From: JACKCP01 sp034007295
Lineage (GTDB): Bacteria > Desulfobacterota > Desulfobacteria > Desulfobacterales > JACKCP01
Assembly (NCBI GenBank): GCA_034007295.1
Contig: JAVERC010000004.1
Span: forward strand, 77,934-141,933
Direction of reading: 5' to 3'
DNA: 64,000 nucleotides
The stretch's first letter is position 1. Each line of letters opens with the position of its first letter. The notes under the pieces are model-generated. The model had not been told where the DNA came from. It made no database searches and worked only from the letters and a program-made list of their open reading frames with translations. Positions 24,503 to 33,197 of the stretch are shown piece by piece. A program made the translations under genes and the position numbers.

Positions 24503-25558
24503 ATGACTCCAAGGGAAATTCGTGAACAAAAAGAAGAACAAAATCTTGCTCATTATGCCTGTAAAAACTATCAGTCGAGAGGCAGGGTGCTTCTAGAAGA
24601 ACCTTGTCCAATAAGAACTCAATTTCAGCAGGACAGGGACAGAATTGTTTATTCAAATTCATTTAGAAGACTTAAGCACAAAACCCAGGTTTTTTTATCT
24701 CCATTAGGAGACCATTACAGAACAAGGCTTACCCATACCCTTGAAGTTTCAGAGGTTGCAAGGACAATAGCAAGAGCACTTAATTTGAATGAAGACCTAA
24801 CAGAAGCAATTGCACTTGGACATGACCTTGGGCATACTCCTTTTGGTCATGGCGGGGAAACTGTTTTAAAGGAAATCTATTCAAAATATTTTTCACACTC
24901 TGCACAAAGCTTAAGAGTTATAGACCGGCTTGAAAGAGGGGGGGAAGGTTTAAATCTCACCTATGAAGTCAGGGATGGAATTTTAAAGCATTCAAAAGGA
25001 TTTGGAGATATTATTCCAAGAGACCCTGGAGAAGCTGCAAGAACTGTTGAAGGCAGGGTAGTAAGAATTGCAGATATTATTGCATACTTAAATCATGACC
25101 TTGATGATGCAATCAGAAGCGGTGTTATAACAAGAAATGATGTGCCTTTGGATTTTGTAAATGTTCTTGGGAAAAATCACTCTGAAAGGGCAAGAACCAT
25201 GATTAGGGATGTTATATTTTCAAGCTATGATTCTGGAAAAGGGTTTTGTCTTGAAATCAGCAAGGAAGTCTATAATACAATGGTAGATCTAAGAGCCTTT
25301 CTTTATGAAAATGTTTACAGATCTCCGCAGGTTCATAGAGAATTTGTCAAGGCTAAGAAAATTTTGTCAGAACTTTATGAATATTTTAATAAACACGAAG
25401 ATAAACTCCAATTAGAACTAATGAAACTCGAACTTCCACCGTATGATTCAGGTGCGGAAAAAATTGAAAGAGCAGTGTGTGATTTGATAGCTTCAATGAC
25501 AGACAGATATGCCATAAATTTATACACCAGGGTTTTTATGCCCTCCCCTTTAGTGTAA
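24503..25558 (+). CDS. dgt: Deoxyguanosinetriphosphate triphosphohydrolase-like HD protein
   Basis: An HD-domain dNTP triphosphohydrolase, which cleaves dNTPs to nucleosides and triphosphate. The family motifs are FRRLKHKTQVFLSPLGDHYR, then RTRLTHTLEVSEVARTIAR, the metal-binding GHDLGHTPFGHGGE, and the later RIADIIAYLNHDLDDAIRSG. I chose the ATG at 24503 (MTPREIREQKEE) because family members begin at this block. Upstream in-frame ATG (24488), GTG and TTG codons exist and none has a clear Shine-Dalgarno sequence. It is the first gene of a plus-strand run, divergent from the HsdR_N-like gene with a 148-nt gap. Confidence 0.93.
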   Translation: MTPREIREQKEEQNLAHYACKNYQSRGRVLLEEPCPIRTQFQQDRDRIVYSNSFRRLKHKTQVFLSPLGDHYRTRLTHTLEVSEVARTIARALNLNEDLTEAIALGHDLGHTPFGHGGETVLKEIYSKYFSHSAQSLRVIDRLERGGEGLNLTYEVRDGILKHSKGFGDIIPRDPGEAARTVEGRVVRIADIIAYLNHDLDDAIRSGVITRNDVPLDFVNVLGKNHSERARTMIRDVIFSSYDSGKGFCLEISKEVYNTMVDLRAFLYENVYRSPQVHREFVKAKKILSELYEYFNKHEDKLQLELMKLELPPYDSGAEKIERAVCDLIASMTDRYAINLYTRVFMPSPLV

Positions 25559-25567
25559 GGAGATATT

Positions 25568-26176
25568 TTGAAATTTCCGGAAATTTATATTTCAAATGAA
25601 GATAAAACCATTTTTTTTAAAAGGCTTGAAGAAATTTATAAGGAAATGGAATTAAGATATTCAATTGTTGCAGATTCTCTTGATTTTAACTGTAAAGACT
25701 GCACTGACAACTGCTGCTATACCCATTTCAGGCACCATACACTTATAGAATATCTTTATCTTATAAAAGGTATAGAATCCCTTGATGATAAACTGCGTTT
25801 AAAAATTATTGAGAATGCATTTTATGTTGTGTCTAAAACATCTGAGGCTGAGGCAAATGGTGAAAAAATCAGAATTTTATGTCCAATTAATAATGACGGT
25901 CTTTGCAGTTTGTACGAGCATAGGCTTATGATATGCCGTCTTCATGGAACAGCTCATTATTTTGATAGTCCAAGGGGAAGGATTAAAGGCCCTGGCTGCT
26001 TTAGATTTGAAGAGCTCTCAAAGAACAAAAAAAAGGTTCCCATGCTTGACAGGACAGACATATATAGAAATCTTGCTTTCCTTGAAATGGATTTGAGGAA
26101 AAAAACAGGGTATGATTTTAAATTTAAGCATTCAATAGCAGAAATGATATGTGGAGCTTTCAGGGATAGTAAATGA
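25568..26176 (+). CDS. YkgJ-family cysteine-cluster protein
   Basis: A 202-residue protein of the putative zinc/iron-chelating YkgJ family. Cysteines occur as CKDCTDNCC near residue 40, in CPINNDGLCSLYEHRLMICR and in a later GPGCFRF; this spacing fits metal or Fe-S binding. The family has no firmly established function. It starts 9 nt after dgt with AAGGAG and overlaps the next YkgJ gene by 4 nt (ATGA), so the three genes form one transcription unit. Confidence 0.8.
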   Translation: MKFPEIYISNEDKTIFFKRLEEIYKEMELRYSIVADSLDFNCKDCTDNCCYTHFRHHTLIEYLYLIKGIESLDDKLRLKIIENAFYVVSKTSEAEANGEKIRILCPINNDGLCSLYEHRLMICRLHGTAHYFDSPRGRIKGPGCFRFEELSKNKKKVPMLDRTDIYRNLAFLEMDLRKKTGYDFKFKHSIAEMICGAFRDSK

Positions 26177-26958
26177 AAATTTTTGAAAAAAATAATGATC
26201 TTTCACACAGGGGAACACAAATAAAAAATGATACTGGATTTTTTTTTGACTGTCACCCTGGTGTGACTTGCTTTAATAAGTGCTGCAGAAACTTAAATCT
26301 TTATTTGTATCCACATGATATTATCATGCTTAGAAAAAAACTTGGAATAAGCTCCGGTGAATTTATAGAAAACTATACTGAAGCAGTTTTGCCAAAAGAT
26401 CGTTATTTCCCGGAAGTTTTGCTGAAAATGTCAGACAATGAAGAGCAGACCTGTCCTTTTCTTACAGATAAAGGATGCAGTGTTTATACCCATCGTCCGG
26501 ATTCCTGCAGAAATTTTCCAGTTGAGCATGGGGTTAAATATAATGACAAGGGGAAAGTTGAAGATCATATTCATTTATTCAGACCCCCAGAGTTTTGCCA
26601 GGGACGATTTGAAAAAAAAGAGCATACTCTTTCATCCTGGGCTAAAGACCAGGATGCTGTAATTACAAATAAAATGACTTTTTTATGGAGCGAAACAGCA
26701 AAATATTTCTATTCTGATATCTGGGGTGGAGAAGGTCCATACGGTAAAAAGGCTAAAATGGTCTTCATGGCAGCATATAATATTGACAGCTTCAGGGATT
26801 TTGTGTTTAACAGCAGCTTTCTTAAAAGGTACAAGGTTAAAAAAAATATTCAGATGAAAATCAGAATAGATGATGAAGCCATGTTAAAATTTGCCTTGGA
26901 ATGGATAGGGTTTTTTGCACTTGGAATCAAAACAGATATTATCAGGATTAAGCAGTAA
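26173..26958 (+). CDS. YkgJ-family cysteine-cluster protein
   Basis: A 261-residue relative of the preceding gene. The cluster is CHPGVTCFNKCCRNL near residue 27, followed by LYPHDIIMLRKKLGIS and CPFLTDKGCSVYTHRPDSC, then RNFPVEHG. This is the full Cx-n-CCxx...CxxL...CxxY..RPxxCR pattern of YkgJ proteins. It overlaps its upstream neighbour by the ATGA junction. The C-terminal half (W-G-G-E-G region) is not recognised. It converges on the SDR gene with only 21 nt between them. Confidence 0.82.
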   Translation: MKIFEKNNDLSHRGTQIKNDTGFFFDCHPGVTCFNKCCRNLNLYLYPHDIIMLRKKLGISSGEFIENYTEAVLPKDRYFPEVLLKMSDNEEQTCPFLTDKGCSVYTHRPDSCRNFPVEHGVKYNDKGKVEDHIHLFRPPEFCQGRFEKKEHTLSSWAKDQDAVITNKMTFLWSETAKYFYSDIWGGEGPYGKKAKMVFMAAYNIDSFRDFVFNSSFLKRYKVKKNIQMKIRIDDEAMLKFALEWIGFFALGIKTDIIRIKQ

Positions 26959-26979
26959 ATTAAAATATGGATGAACTGA

Positions 26980-27816
26980 TTATTCTACTCCCTCAGGCAT
27001 AGGTGGAATTTCTTCACAACCTAAAACATATCCTCCGTCAAGCCTTAATGTTGCACCTGTCATGTAAGGTGCATCATGAATAAGGAAGTTTACCGCTTTA
27101 ATAATATCTGAGATTTTACCTTCTCTTTTGCAAAGTGTGTGGTTTATGATAGCATCCTGCTGCTGTTTTGATAAAAGCCCCCAGCCTCTTGTTTTTGAAG
27201 CATGCCTTGTTTCCATAAATCCAAGCATTATTTCGTTTACCCTGACATTGGGTGACATAAGTCTTGCCCATGTTTCTGTAAAAAGAGAAACTGCCCTGCT
27301 TGCAGCACAATATCCGTCATTAAATATAAGACCGGCAGGGCCGGTTCTTCCTGTGATTGAGGCTATTGAAGAAAAATTTATTATGCAGCCGTTTTTGCTT
27401 TGTTTTATTTGTGGATAAATGGATTCAAATATAAAATGCTTTGCCCTAAGAGTTGTTTCCTGTTCAAGATCCCATTGCCTTGAATTGTATTTGCCGTGGA
27501 CTACAGGCATTCCTCCACGTTCAATATTGTTTATAAGAATATCAATTTTTTTATGACTGGCTGTTACTTCATTAATAAATTGAGGAATTTTTTCGGTTTC
27601 ACGTAAATTTATATTATGAATGGAATATTTCCCTGCTGTTTTTTCAAGGCTTTCCTTAAGGTTATCAAGTTCTTCAAGCCAGTCAAAATATGTAACAGCA
27701 ACAGAACATCCCTGATTTAATAAATCAACAGCAATTGCCCGTCCAATGCCCTTTATGCCTCCAAGAACAATGGCTGAGCAGCCTGTCAGTCTTTTATTAA
27801 TTGGTTTCTTGTCCAT
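26980..27816 (-). CDS. Short-chain dehydrogenase/reductase-fold protein with atypical active site
   Basis: A 278-residue SDR fold protein. The cofactor loop is GGIKGIGRAIA (about 19-29), the N-N-I strand follows (ILINNIERGG), the catalytic serine lies in IINFSSIAS and the tyrosine in DGYCAASRAV. In standard SDRs the tyrosine is followed four residues later by lysine (YxxxK); here that position is serine and an arginine follows it. The C-terminal MTGATLRLDGGYVLG is typical of FabG-like SDRs. It may be an SDR with altered chemistry or a non-enzymatic member. It overlaps the upstream YkgJ gene by 31 nt, which suggests co-expression. Confidence 0.8.
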   Translation of the reverse strand: MDKKPINKRLTGCSAIVLGGIKGIGRAIAVDLLNQGCSVAVTYFDWLEELDNLKESLEKTAGKYSIHNINLRETEKIPQFINEVTASHKKIDILINNIERGGMPVVHGKYNSRQWDLEQETTLRAKHFIFESIYPQIKQSKNGCIINFSSIASITGRTGPAGLIFNDGYCAASRAVSLFTETWARLMSPNVRVNEIMLGFMETRHASKTRGWGLLSKQQQDAIINHTLCKREGKISDIIKAVNFLIHDAPYMTGATLRLDGGYVLGCEEIPPMPEGVE

Positions 27817-28487
27817 GAAATGCCTGCTTTGAAAAGTAGTAAAGGGTTTTCTTCAAGTTCTTTTATGTCTGCTTTAAAATCAATTTTTTTAATTTTGAGT
27901 TCATCCAGAAATAAATCAAGATTGTAGCAGCCTTTTACAAAAATTTCCTTTTGTTCCTTATCAAGGCTTATATGTTTTGAAGTGAAGTCAATAATAAAAT
28001 TCATAAAAAAATCATTTGCATCAATATAGTCTGATGCTTTTTGATCAATAAGCCACTCTGATACAGGCATTGTTTTTCCTTTGCCAAATCCTGTGCATTG
28101 ATCTTCATTAATAATTGCAAAATGCTCAAGAATTTTTCCGGTTTTTTTATCTTTGCTTATTCCCCTTGCAACCGGATAAAGTCTGCATGAAAGTGGTCTT
28201 GCCTCATATACTGTGCATGATTGTTCAAGAAAAATGCAGGCATTGTCTTTATCTGGCTGCTCAAAAAGTGAAATTACAGGAATTTTTGTTTGTTTTCCGG
28301 TGTATGCGAAAGTGTGCTTTTTTAAAAAGTCCCAGGTTTTCATGGATTTAAATCTGGAGAGTTTTAGGATATCATAGCCGGTCAGAGTTTGATTTATGCC
28401 ACAGCAGCATAAATTTTTACACCCAGAATCTGGTTTACATTCAAAAAGAATATCGTCAGTTTTGCTTATAGGATCTATTGATGACAT
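27786..28487 (-). CDS. YkgJ-family cysteine-cluster protein
   Basis: About 233 residues from the ATG at 28487 (MSSIDPISKTDDILFECKP), which has an AGGT seven bases upstream. An open frame continues to a TTG at 28685, but that 66-residue extension is not family-like. The clusters are CKPDSGCKNLCCCG and CIFLEQSCTVYEARPLSCR, then LYPVARG. The arrangement mirrors the 26173-26958 gene on the other strand. The SDR gene follows and overlaps it, so both are probably one unit. Confidence 0.78.
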   Translation of the reverse strand: MSSIDPISKTDDILFECKPDSGCKNLCCCGINQTLTGYDILKLSRFKSMKTWDFLKKHTFAYTGKQTKIPVISLFEQPDKDNACIFLEQSCTVYEARPLSCRLYPVARGISKDKKTGKILEHFAIINEDQCTGFGKGKTMPVSEWLIDQKASDYIDANDFFMNFIIDFTSKHISLDKEQKEIFVKGCYNLDLFLDELKIKKIDFKADIKELEENPLLLFKAGISWTRNQLIKD

Positions 28488-28985
28488 TTTTTTACCTGTC
28501 TTTGTTAAAAAATTTAGTTTTGGAGTTAAAACTATTTTGTTTTTTTGAAATTTAAAAAACAACTCAAGTGAAATTGAATATAATAAATTAAAAGATACAT
28601 CAATCTTAAATTCCTTTAAATCTTGTACCCTGATTAATCGATTTTTATGTTTGCTGGATATACTAAGACAAATTGTATCAAGCAATATTTTGCTATTGGT
28701 GATGCAAAGTGTTTCATATTTTAAGCCTAAAATAGGCTTAATTCATAAATTTTTTAAATTATGAAAAATTCAATTCATGTTTATATGTCAGGCAAGGCAA
28801 TAAATTTGGTTTAGACAGATGAATTTTTTAGATCACTAAAATTTTTTGGTTGGCTTCTATTTTAGTTAAAAAAATAAATTTTGAGCTTAGTTTTACAAAT
28901 CAATGTTCACTAAGGTTGTTTACCATATTGGAAGATCTTAATGTTTGAAGAGGTTTGATTTTGAAAAGAGGCGTTTTAAAAAGTC

Positions 28986-29014
28986 TTGACAACCATTAGG
29001 GCTGGTGTTAACGT
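28986..29014 (+). promoter_or_regulatory. Candidate sigma-70 promoter upstream of aprB
   Basis: TTGACA (28986-28991), a 17-nt spacer and TAACGT (29009-29014) lie about 190 nt upstream of the aprB start. The -35 is perfect and the -10 is weak. This fits a strong, regulated promoter followed by a long leader. The rest of 28488-28985 is AT-rich and shows only a small dyad, TTAAGCCTA with TAGGCTTAA, at 28721-28741. Confidence 0.5.
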
Positions 29015-29095
29015 CGCAAATTATCTGTGGTAAGGTATCCGGAAAAATGTTGAAATTTGTTGCTTCTAAAATTGCTTTTTGTTAGTAAATCCGGT

Positions 29096-29148
29096 GGTTT
29101 ATTTAGTATGAGATAAACCTTATAAAAATTACAATGCATAAGCATTGT
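29096..29148 (+). promoter_or_regulatory. Two adjacent dyad symmetries in the aprB leader
   Basis: GGTTTAT (29096-29102) and ATAAACC (29113-29119) form a perfect inverted repeat with a 10-nt spacer. ACAATGC (29131-29137) and GCATTGT (29142-29148) form a second with a 4-nt loop. Between them lies TATAAA (29121-29126), a possible second -10. They may be operator sites or mRNA-stabilising hairpins for the highly expressed apr transcript. Confidence 0.5.
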
Positions 29149-29200
29149 TAGTATAGGGTGAATTGTTTGTATAAAACGTTAATGAATGGAGGTATTGTAA

Positions 29201-29644
29201 ATGCCAAGTTTTGTAATTGCAGAAAAATGCGATGGGTGCAAGGGCGGCGAGAAGACAGCTTGTATGTATATCTGCCCTAACGACCTTATGGTTCTAGACC
29301 CCAATGAAATGAAAGCTTACAACCAGGAACCAGATGCATGCTGGGAATGTTTCTCATGTATCAAAATATGCCCAAACCAGGCTATTGGTGTTCGTGGTTA
29401 TTCTGACTTTGTTCCTATGGGTTCAGACCTTGTTCCTATGATGGGTACAGAAGACATCATGTGGACATGTAAATTCCGTAATGGTAATGTTAAGCGTTTT
29501 AAATTCCCAATCAGAACTACTCCTGAAGGAAGCTCAAACGCATATGCAGATCTTAAAGGTGATGATCTTGAATCAGAACTTCTTGCTACTGAAACAGGCA
29601 AAACTCTTGTAGTTCCTAAAGAAACACCTGTTTGGAAGCAGTGA
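29201..29644 (+). CDS. aprB: Adenylylsulfate reductase beta subunit
   Basis: AprB is the electron-transfer subunit of cytoplasmic APS reductase, which reduces adenosine 5'-phosphosulfate to sulfite and AMP. The 147 residues start with PSFVIAEKCDGCKGGEKTAC and contain two cysteine sets for [4Fe-4S] clusters: C-DGC-KGGEKTAC-MYIC and C-WEC-FSC-IKIC. The C-terminal tail, which wraps around AprA in known structures, follows. GGAGG precedes the ATG. Codons such as CGT and AAC are commoner than in neighbouring genes, as expected for a highly expressed protein. aprA follows after 77 nt. Confidence 0.98.
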   Translation: MPSFVIAEKCDGCKGGEKTACMYICPNDLMVLDPNEMKAYNQEPDACWECFSCIKICPNQAIGVRGYSDFVPMGSDLVPMMGTEDIMWTCKFRNGNVKRFKFPIRTTPEGSSNAYADLKGDDLESELLATETGKTLVVPKETPVWKQ

Positions 29645-29721
29645 TTTACTAGAAAAATTTGTTTTGATTTGGCGAAATTTAGTTAGATTGAAAATATCCT
29701 TTACATCTAAGGAGGAAATAG

Positions 29722-31698
29722 ATGGCATTACCAAATAAAGCACACGGTGAACTTAAGTGTGTAGAAACCCCAGAAATAAAAGAACATGACGTAGATATTC
29801 TTATCGTCGGCGGTGGTATGGCTGCATGCGGTACTGCTTTTGAAATCAAAAAGTGGGCCAGCGATGACATGAAGATTATCCTTTGTGATAAAGCTGCTAT
29901 GGAAAGATCTGGTGCTGTTGCTCAGGGTCTTTCAGCTATTAACACTTATATTGGTGACAACTCAGTTGATGATTACGTACGTATGGTACGTAACGACCTT
30001 ATGGGTATTGTTCGTGAAGACCTTATTTTTAACCTTGGCCGTCACGTTGACGATTCTGTACATCTTTTCGAAGAGTGGGGACTTCCAATCTGGAAAAAAG
30101 ATGATAACAATAAGAACCTAAACGGTAAGCAGGGTCTTAAAGTTGGTCTTCTTAAAGATGGTGCAAAGCCTGTTCGTACAGGTAAATGGCAGATAATGAT
30201 CAACGGTGAATCTTACAAGAGAATCGTTGCTGAAGCAGCTAAAAAAGCTCTTGGCGAAGATAATATCATGGAAAGAGTTTTCATTGTTGAGCTTCTAAAT
30301 GATAAAAATGAAGAAAATCGTATTGCCGGTGCAGTTGGTATTTCAACACGTGAAAATGTTGTTCATTACTTTAGAGCTAATGCTATGATGGTTGCTTGCG
30401 GTGGTGCTGTTAACATTTATCAGCCACGTTCAGTTGGTGAAGGTAAAGGCCGTGCATGGTACCCAGTATGGAACGCAGGTTCTACATACACAATGGCTCT
30501 TAGAGCAGGTGCTGAGCTTTCCATGATGGAAAACCGTTTCACCCCAGCTCGTTTTAAAGATGGTTACGGACCTGTTGGTGCATGGTTCCTTCTTTTCAAA
30601 GCTCATCTTGAAAACTCTCTTGGTGAAAACTATGCTGCATCTCAGGCTGCAAAAGACGAACTTGCAAATTATGCACCTTATGGAACAGCTCCAATTACTC
30701 CTACTTGTCTTCGTAACCACCTAATGCTTTTTGAAATGAAAGCAGGTCGTGGACCTATTACAATGACAACTCCTGAAGCTCTTGCAAAACTTGGTGAAAC
30801 CATGGATAAAAAAGAGCTTAAGCACCTTGAAGCAGAAGCATGGGAAGACTTCCTTGATATGACATGCGGACAGGCTAACCTATGGTGTGCAACAAACACA
30901 GAGCCAGAGAAAAAAGAATCTGAAATTATGCCTACAGAGCCTTACCTTCTAGGTTCACATTCAGGATGCTGCGGTATCTGGGTATCTGGTCCAGATGAAG
31001 ATTGGGTTCCAGAAGACTATAAGTGGGGCGACAAAGGTAAAGTTTATTCTCAGATGACTACTGTGAAAGGTCTTTTCACAGCTGCTGACGGTATTGGCTG
31101 CTCAGGACATAAATTCTCTTCTGGATCACATGCAGAAGGTAGAATTGCTGCTAAGCAGATGGTTCGCTGGGTAAAAGATCATGCTGATTTTAAACCAGAA
31201 CCAAACATGACTGCTCAGGAAGCTGCTGATATGGTTTGGAAACCTGTTAAAACATGGTTTGCAAACAAAGGCTATTCAACAATGGCAGATGTTAACCCTA
31301 AATACTGCAAGCCTGCTGGTATGACAATGCGTCTTATGAAAGCTACCAACGAATATGGTGGTGGAGTTGCTACTTACTATCAGACAAACCAGAAAGCTCT
31401 TGAGCATCTAATGGAACTATTCCAGATGATGAGAGAAGACTGTGAATTCCTTGCTGCTGGTGACCTTCATGAACTTATGAGATGCTGGGAAATTTTCCAC
31501 AGAATTTATACTGTAGAAGCCCATACACGTCATATTATGTTCCGTAAAGAGTCAAGATTCCCAGGTTTCTACTACAGAACAGATCATAACTACCAGGATG
31601 ATGAAAACTGGTTCTGTTTTGTAAACTCTACATACGATAAGAACACCAATGAATGGTCAATGAAAAAAGTTGATTACCACAGAATCATTCCAATGTAA
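29722..31698 (+). CDS. aprA: Adenylylsulfate reductase alpha subunit
   Basis: AprA carries FAD and the active site of APS reductase, the second step of dissimilatory sulfate reduction. The 658-residue protein has the FAD-binding start DVDILIVGGGMAACGTAFEI, followed by the RSGAVAQGLSAINTY block, GGAVNIYQPRS, and the conserved substrate-pocket region RFTPARFKDGYGPVGAWFLL. Length and motifs match the sulfate-reducer enzyme. It has AAGGAGG before the ATG, is co-transcribed with aprB and ends before a strong terminator. Codon use is biased toward CGT, GGT and AAC, unlike the AGA-rich neighbours. Confidence 0.98.
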   Translation: MALPNKAHGELKCVETPEIKEHDVDILIVGGGMAACGTAFEIKKWASDDMKIILCDKAAMERSGAVAQGLSAINTYIGDNSVDDYVRMVRNDLMGIVREDLIFNLGRHVDDSVHLFEEWGLPIWKKDDNNKNLNGKQGLKVGLLKDGAKPVRTGKWQIMINGESYKRIVAEAAKKALGEDNIMERVFIVELLNDKNEENRIAGAVGISTRENVVHYFRANAMMVACGGAVNIYQPRSVGEGKGRAWYPVWNAGSTYTMALRAGAELSMMENRFTPARFKDGYGPVGAWFLLFKAHLENSLGENYAASQAAKDELANYAPYGTAPITPTCLRNHLMLFEMKAGRGPITMTTPEALAKLGETMDKKELKHLEAEAWEDFLDMTCGQANLWCATNTEPEKKESEIMPTEPYLLGSHSGCCGIWVSGPDEDWVPEDYKWGDKGKVYSQMTTVKGLFTAADGIGCSGHKFSSGSHAEGRIAAKQMVRWVKDHADFKPEPNMTAQEAADMVWKPVKTWFANKGYSTMADVNPKYCKPAGMTMRLMKATNEYGGGVATYYQTNQKALEHLMELFQMMREDCEFLAAGDLHELMRCWEIFHRIYTVEAHTRHIMFRKESRFPGFYYRTDHNYQDDENWFCFVNSTYDKNTNEWSMKKVDYHRIIPM

Positions 31699-31744
31699 TT
31701 AAAGGAAGTGACTTCGGTGGTTATATGACCGGATAAAATAATTG

Positions 31745-31777
31745 CCTCCAGGTTCTTTTGAGCCTGGAGGTTTTTAT
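31745..31777 (+). terminator. Rho-independent terminator after aprA
   Basis: CCTCCAGG (31745-31752) pairs with CCTGGAGG (31763-31770), extended by three weaker pairs, and is followed by five Ts. It separates aprBA from qmoABC, implying a separate or partially attenuated qmo transcript. Confidence 0.85.
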
Positions 31778-31790
31778 TAATTTTAATCTG

Positions 31791-31840
31791 TGTTCATATT
31801 TAAGAGTACAAAAAGAGCAATGTACTTTGAAATATGAGCA
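31791..31840 (+). promoter_or_regulatory. Long inverted repeat upstream of qmoA
   Basis: Two 20-bp arms (31791-31810 and 31821-31840) are inverted repeats with 17 of 20 positions matching, separated by 10 nt. The innermost part is AGTACA-N10-TGTACT and the outer part TCATATTT with AAATATGA. It lies 67 nt upstream of qmoA, after the aprA terminator. It could be an operator for a dimeric repressor, or a leader hairpin; there is no T-run, so it is not a terminator. Confidence 0.6.
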
Positions 31841-31907
31841 TAGTGCGAAGAGCATAGGTGCAAGGATTGATCAAAAAGGTTTAAAACTTTAATCCAGGAG
31901 GAGTAGA

Positions 31908-33182
31908 ATGAGTGTTGAAACTACAGCCCCTGCCGGTGGCAGCATTCTTGTAGTAGGTGGTGGAATAAGTGGTCTTACCACCGCACTTGAAGCAGCCGAA
32001 GTCGGTTATGAGGTTTATATTGTCGAGAAATCCCCCTCTCTTGGAGGAAGGGTGGCTCAACTGAACCAGTATTTCCCCAAGCTTTGTCCGCCAACCTGCG
32101 GACTTGAAATTAACTACCGCAGAATTAAGGACAATCCAAAAGTAAAAACTTTTACCATGGCAGAAGTGGAAAAAGTTACGGGTTCTGCTGGAAATTATGA
32201 TGTCACAATTAAGGTTAGTCCAAGATATGTGACTTCAAAATGTACATGCTGCGGAGAATGTGCAAATGTTTGTGAAACCGAAATTGATAATGAATACAAT
32301 TTTGGAATGAACAAGTCAAAAGCAGCATATCTTCCTCATGAAATGGCATATCCTCAGAGATATGTAATAGATCCTTCCATAATTGGTACAGAAGAAGCTC
32401 AAAAGTGCAAAGAAGCTTGTAAGTACAATGCAATTGATCTTGATATGGAAGCAAAAACTTTTACATTAAAAGTGGGATCAGTTGTCTGGGCAACAGGCTG
32501 GGAACCATACGATGCAACAAAGATAGATAATCTTGGTTTTGGTAGATATCCAAATATCATTACAAACATGATGATGGAAAGAATTGCTTCAGGTAATGGC
32601 CCTACTCAAGGTAAAATATTAAGGCCTTCAGATGACAAAGCTCCTGAAAGTGTTGTATTTGTTCAGTGTGCAGGTTCAAGAGATGAAAATCATCTTCCTT
32701 ACTGCTCATACATCTGCTGCATGGCTTCTTTGAAGCAGGCTACTTATGTAAGAGCTCAATATCCTGATGCAAAAATTTATATTTACTATATAGATATGCG
32801 TACACCAGGCTATCGCTACGAAAAATTTTATAAAAAAGTAAAAGAAGACAAAAATATCTTTTTCATCAAAGGTAAGGTTGCTGAAGTTGATGAAGATGAT
32901 AACGGCAATATCACAGTAGTCGCAGAAGATGCGGTTTCAGGCGAAAAAATCCGTCAGAAAGCAGATCTTGTTGTTCTTGCAACAGGAATGCAGCCCACTG
33001 CTGCCAAAGCAAAGCCAAATGCTGATCTCAAAATCTCAGAATACGGTTTTATTCAAAACGATTTTGACAAGGGCGGTATGTTTGCTGTTGGATGTGCAAA
33101 CAAGCCACTGGATGTTGTTTCCAGCAACCAGAACGCAACCGGTATGGCTCTCAAAGCTATTCAAACCGTTAAGAGATCTTAA
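31908..33182 (+). CDS. qmoA: Quinone-interacting membrane-bound oxidoreductase subunit A
   Basis: QmoA is a soluble FAD protein related to HdrA, part of the QmoABC complex that carries electrons from menaquinol to APS reductase. The 424 residues open with ILVVGGGISGLTTALEAAE (dinucleotide fold), then SLGGRVAQLNQYFPKLCPPTCG. They include CTCCGECANVCE, which looks like an iron-sulfur or zinc site, and end with an FAD-binding MFAVGCANKPLDV block. It has AGGAGGAG before the ATG. qmoB follows after 15 nt. Confidence 0.96.
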   Translation: MSVETTAPAGGSILVVGGGISGLTTALEAAEVGYEVYIVEKSPSLGGRVAQLNQYFPKLCPPTCGLEINYRRIKDNPKVKTFTMAEVEKVTGSAGNYDVTIKVSPRYVTSKCTCCGECANVCETEIDNEYNFGMNKSKAAYLPHEMAYPQRYVIDPSIIGTEEAQKCKEACKYNAIDLDMEAKTFTLKVGSVVWATGWEPYDATKIDNLGFGRYPNIITNMMMERIASGNGPTQGKILRPSDDKAPESVVFVQCAGSRDENHLPYCSYICCMASLKQATYVRAQYPDAKIYIYYIDMRTPGYRYEKFYKKVKEDKNIFFIKGKVAEVDEDDNGNITVVAEDAVSGEKIRQKADLVVLATGMQPTAAKAKPNADLKISEYGFIQNDFDKGGMFAVGCANKPLDVVSSNQNATGMALKAIQTVKRS

Positions 33183-33197
33183 GGGGGAGCAGATAAA

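Noticed and set aside
28488..28685. 66-codon N-terminal extension of the YkgJ gene from a TTG at 28685
   Set aside because: The extension is not family-like, has no Shine-Dalgarno sequence, and an ATG with AGGT upstream lies at 28487.
31791..31840. Rex or HcpR binding site upstream of qmoA
   Set aside because: The dyad core AGTACA-N10-TGTACT does not resemble the TTGTGA-type half-sites I know for those regulators.
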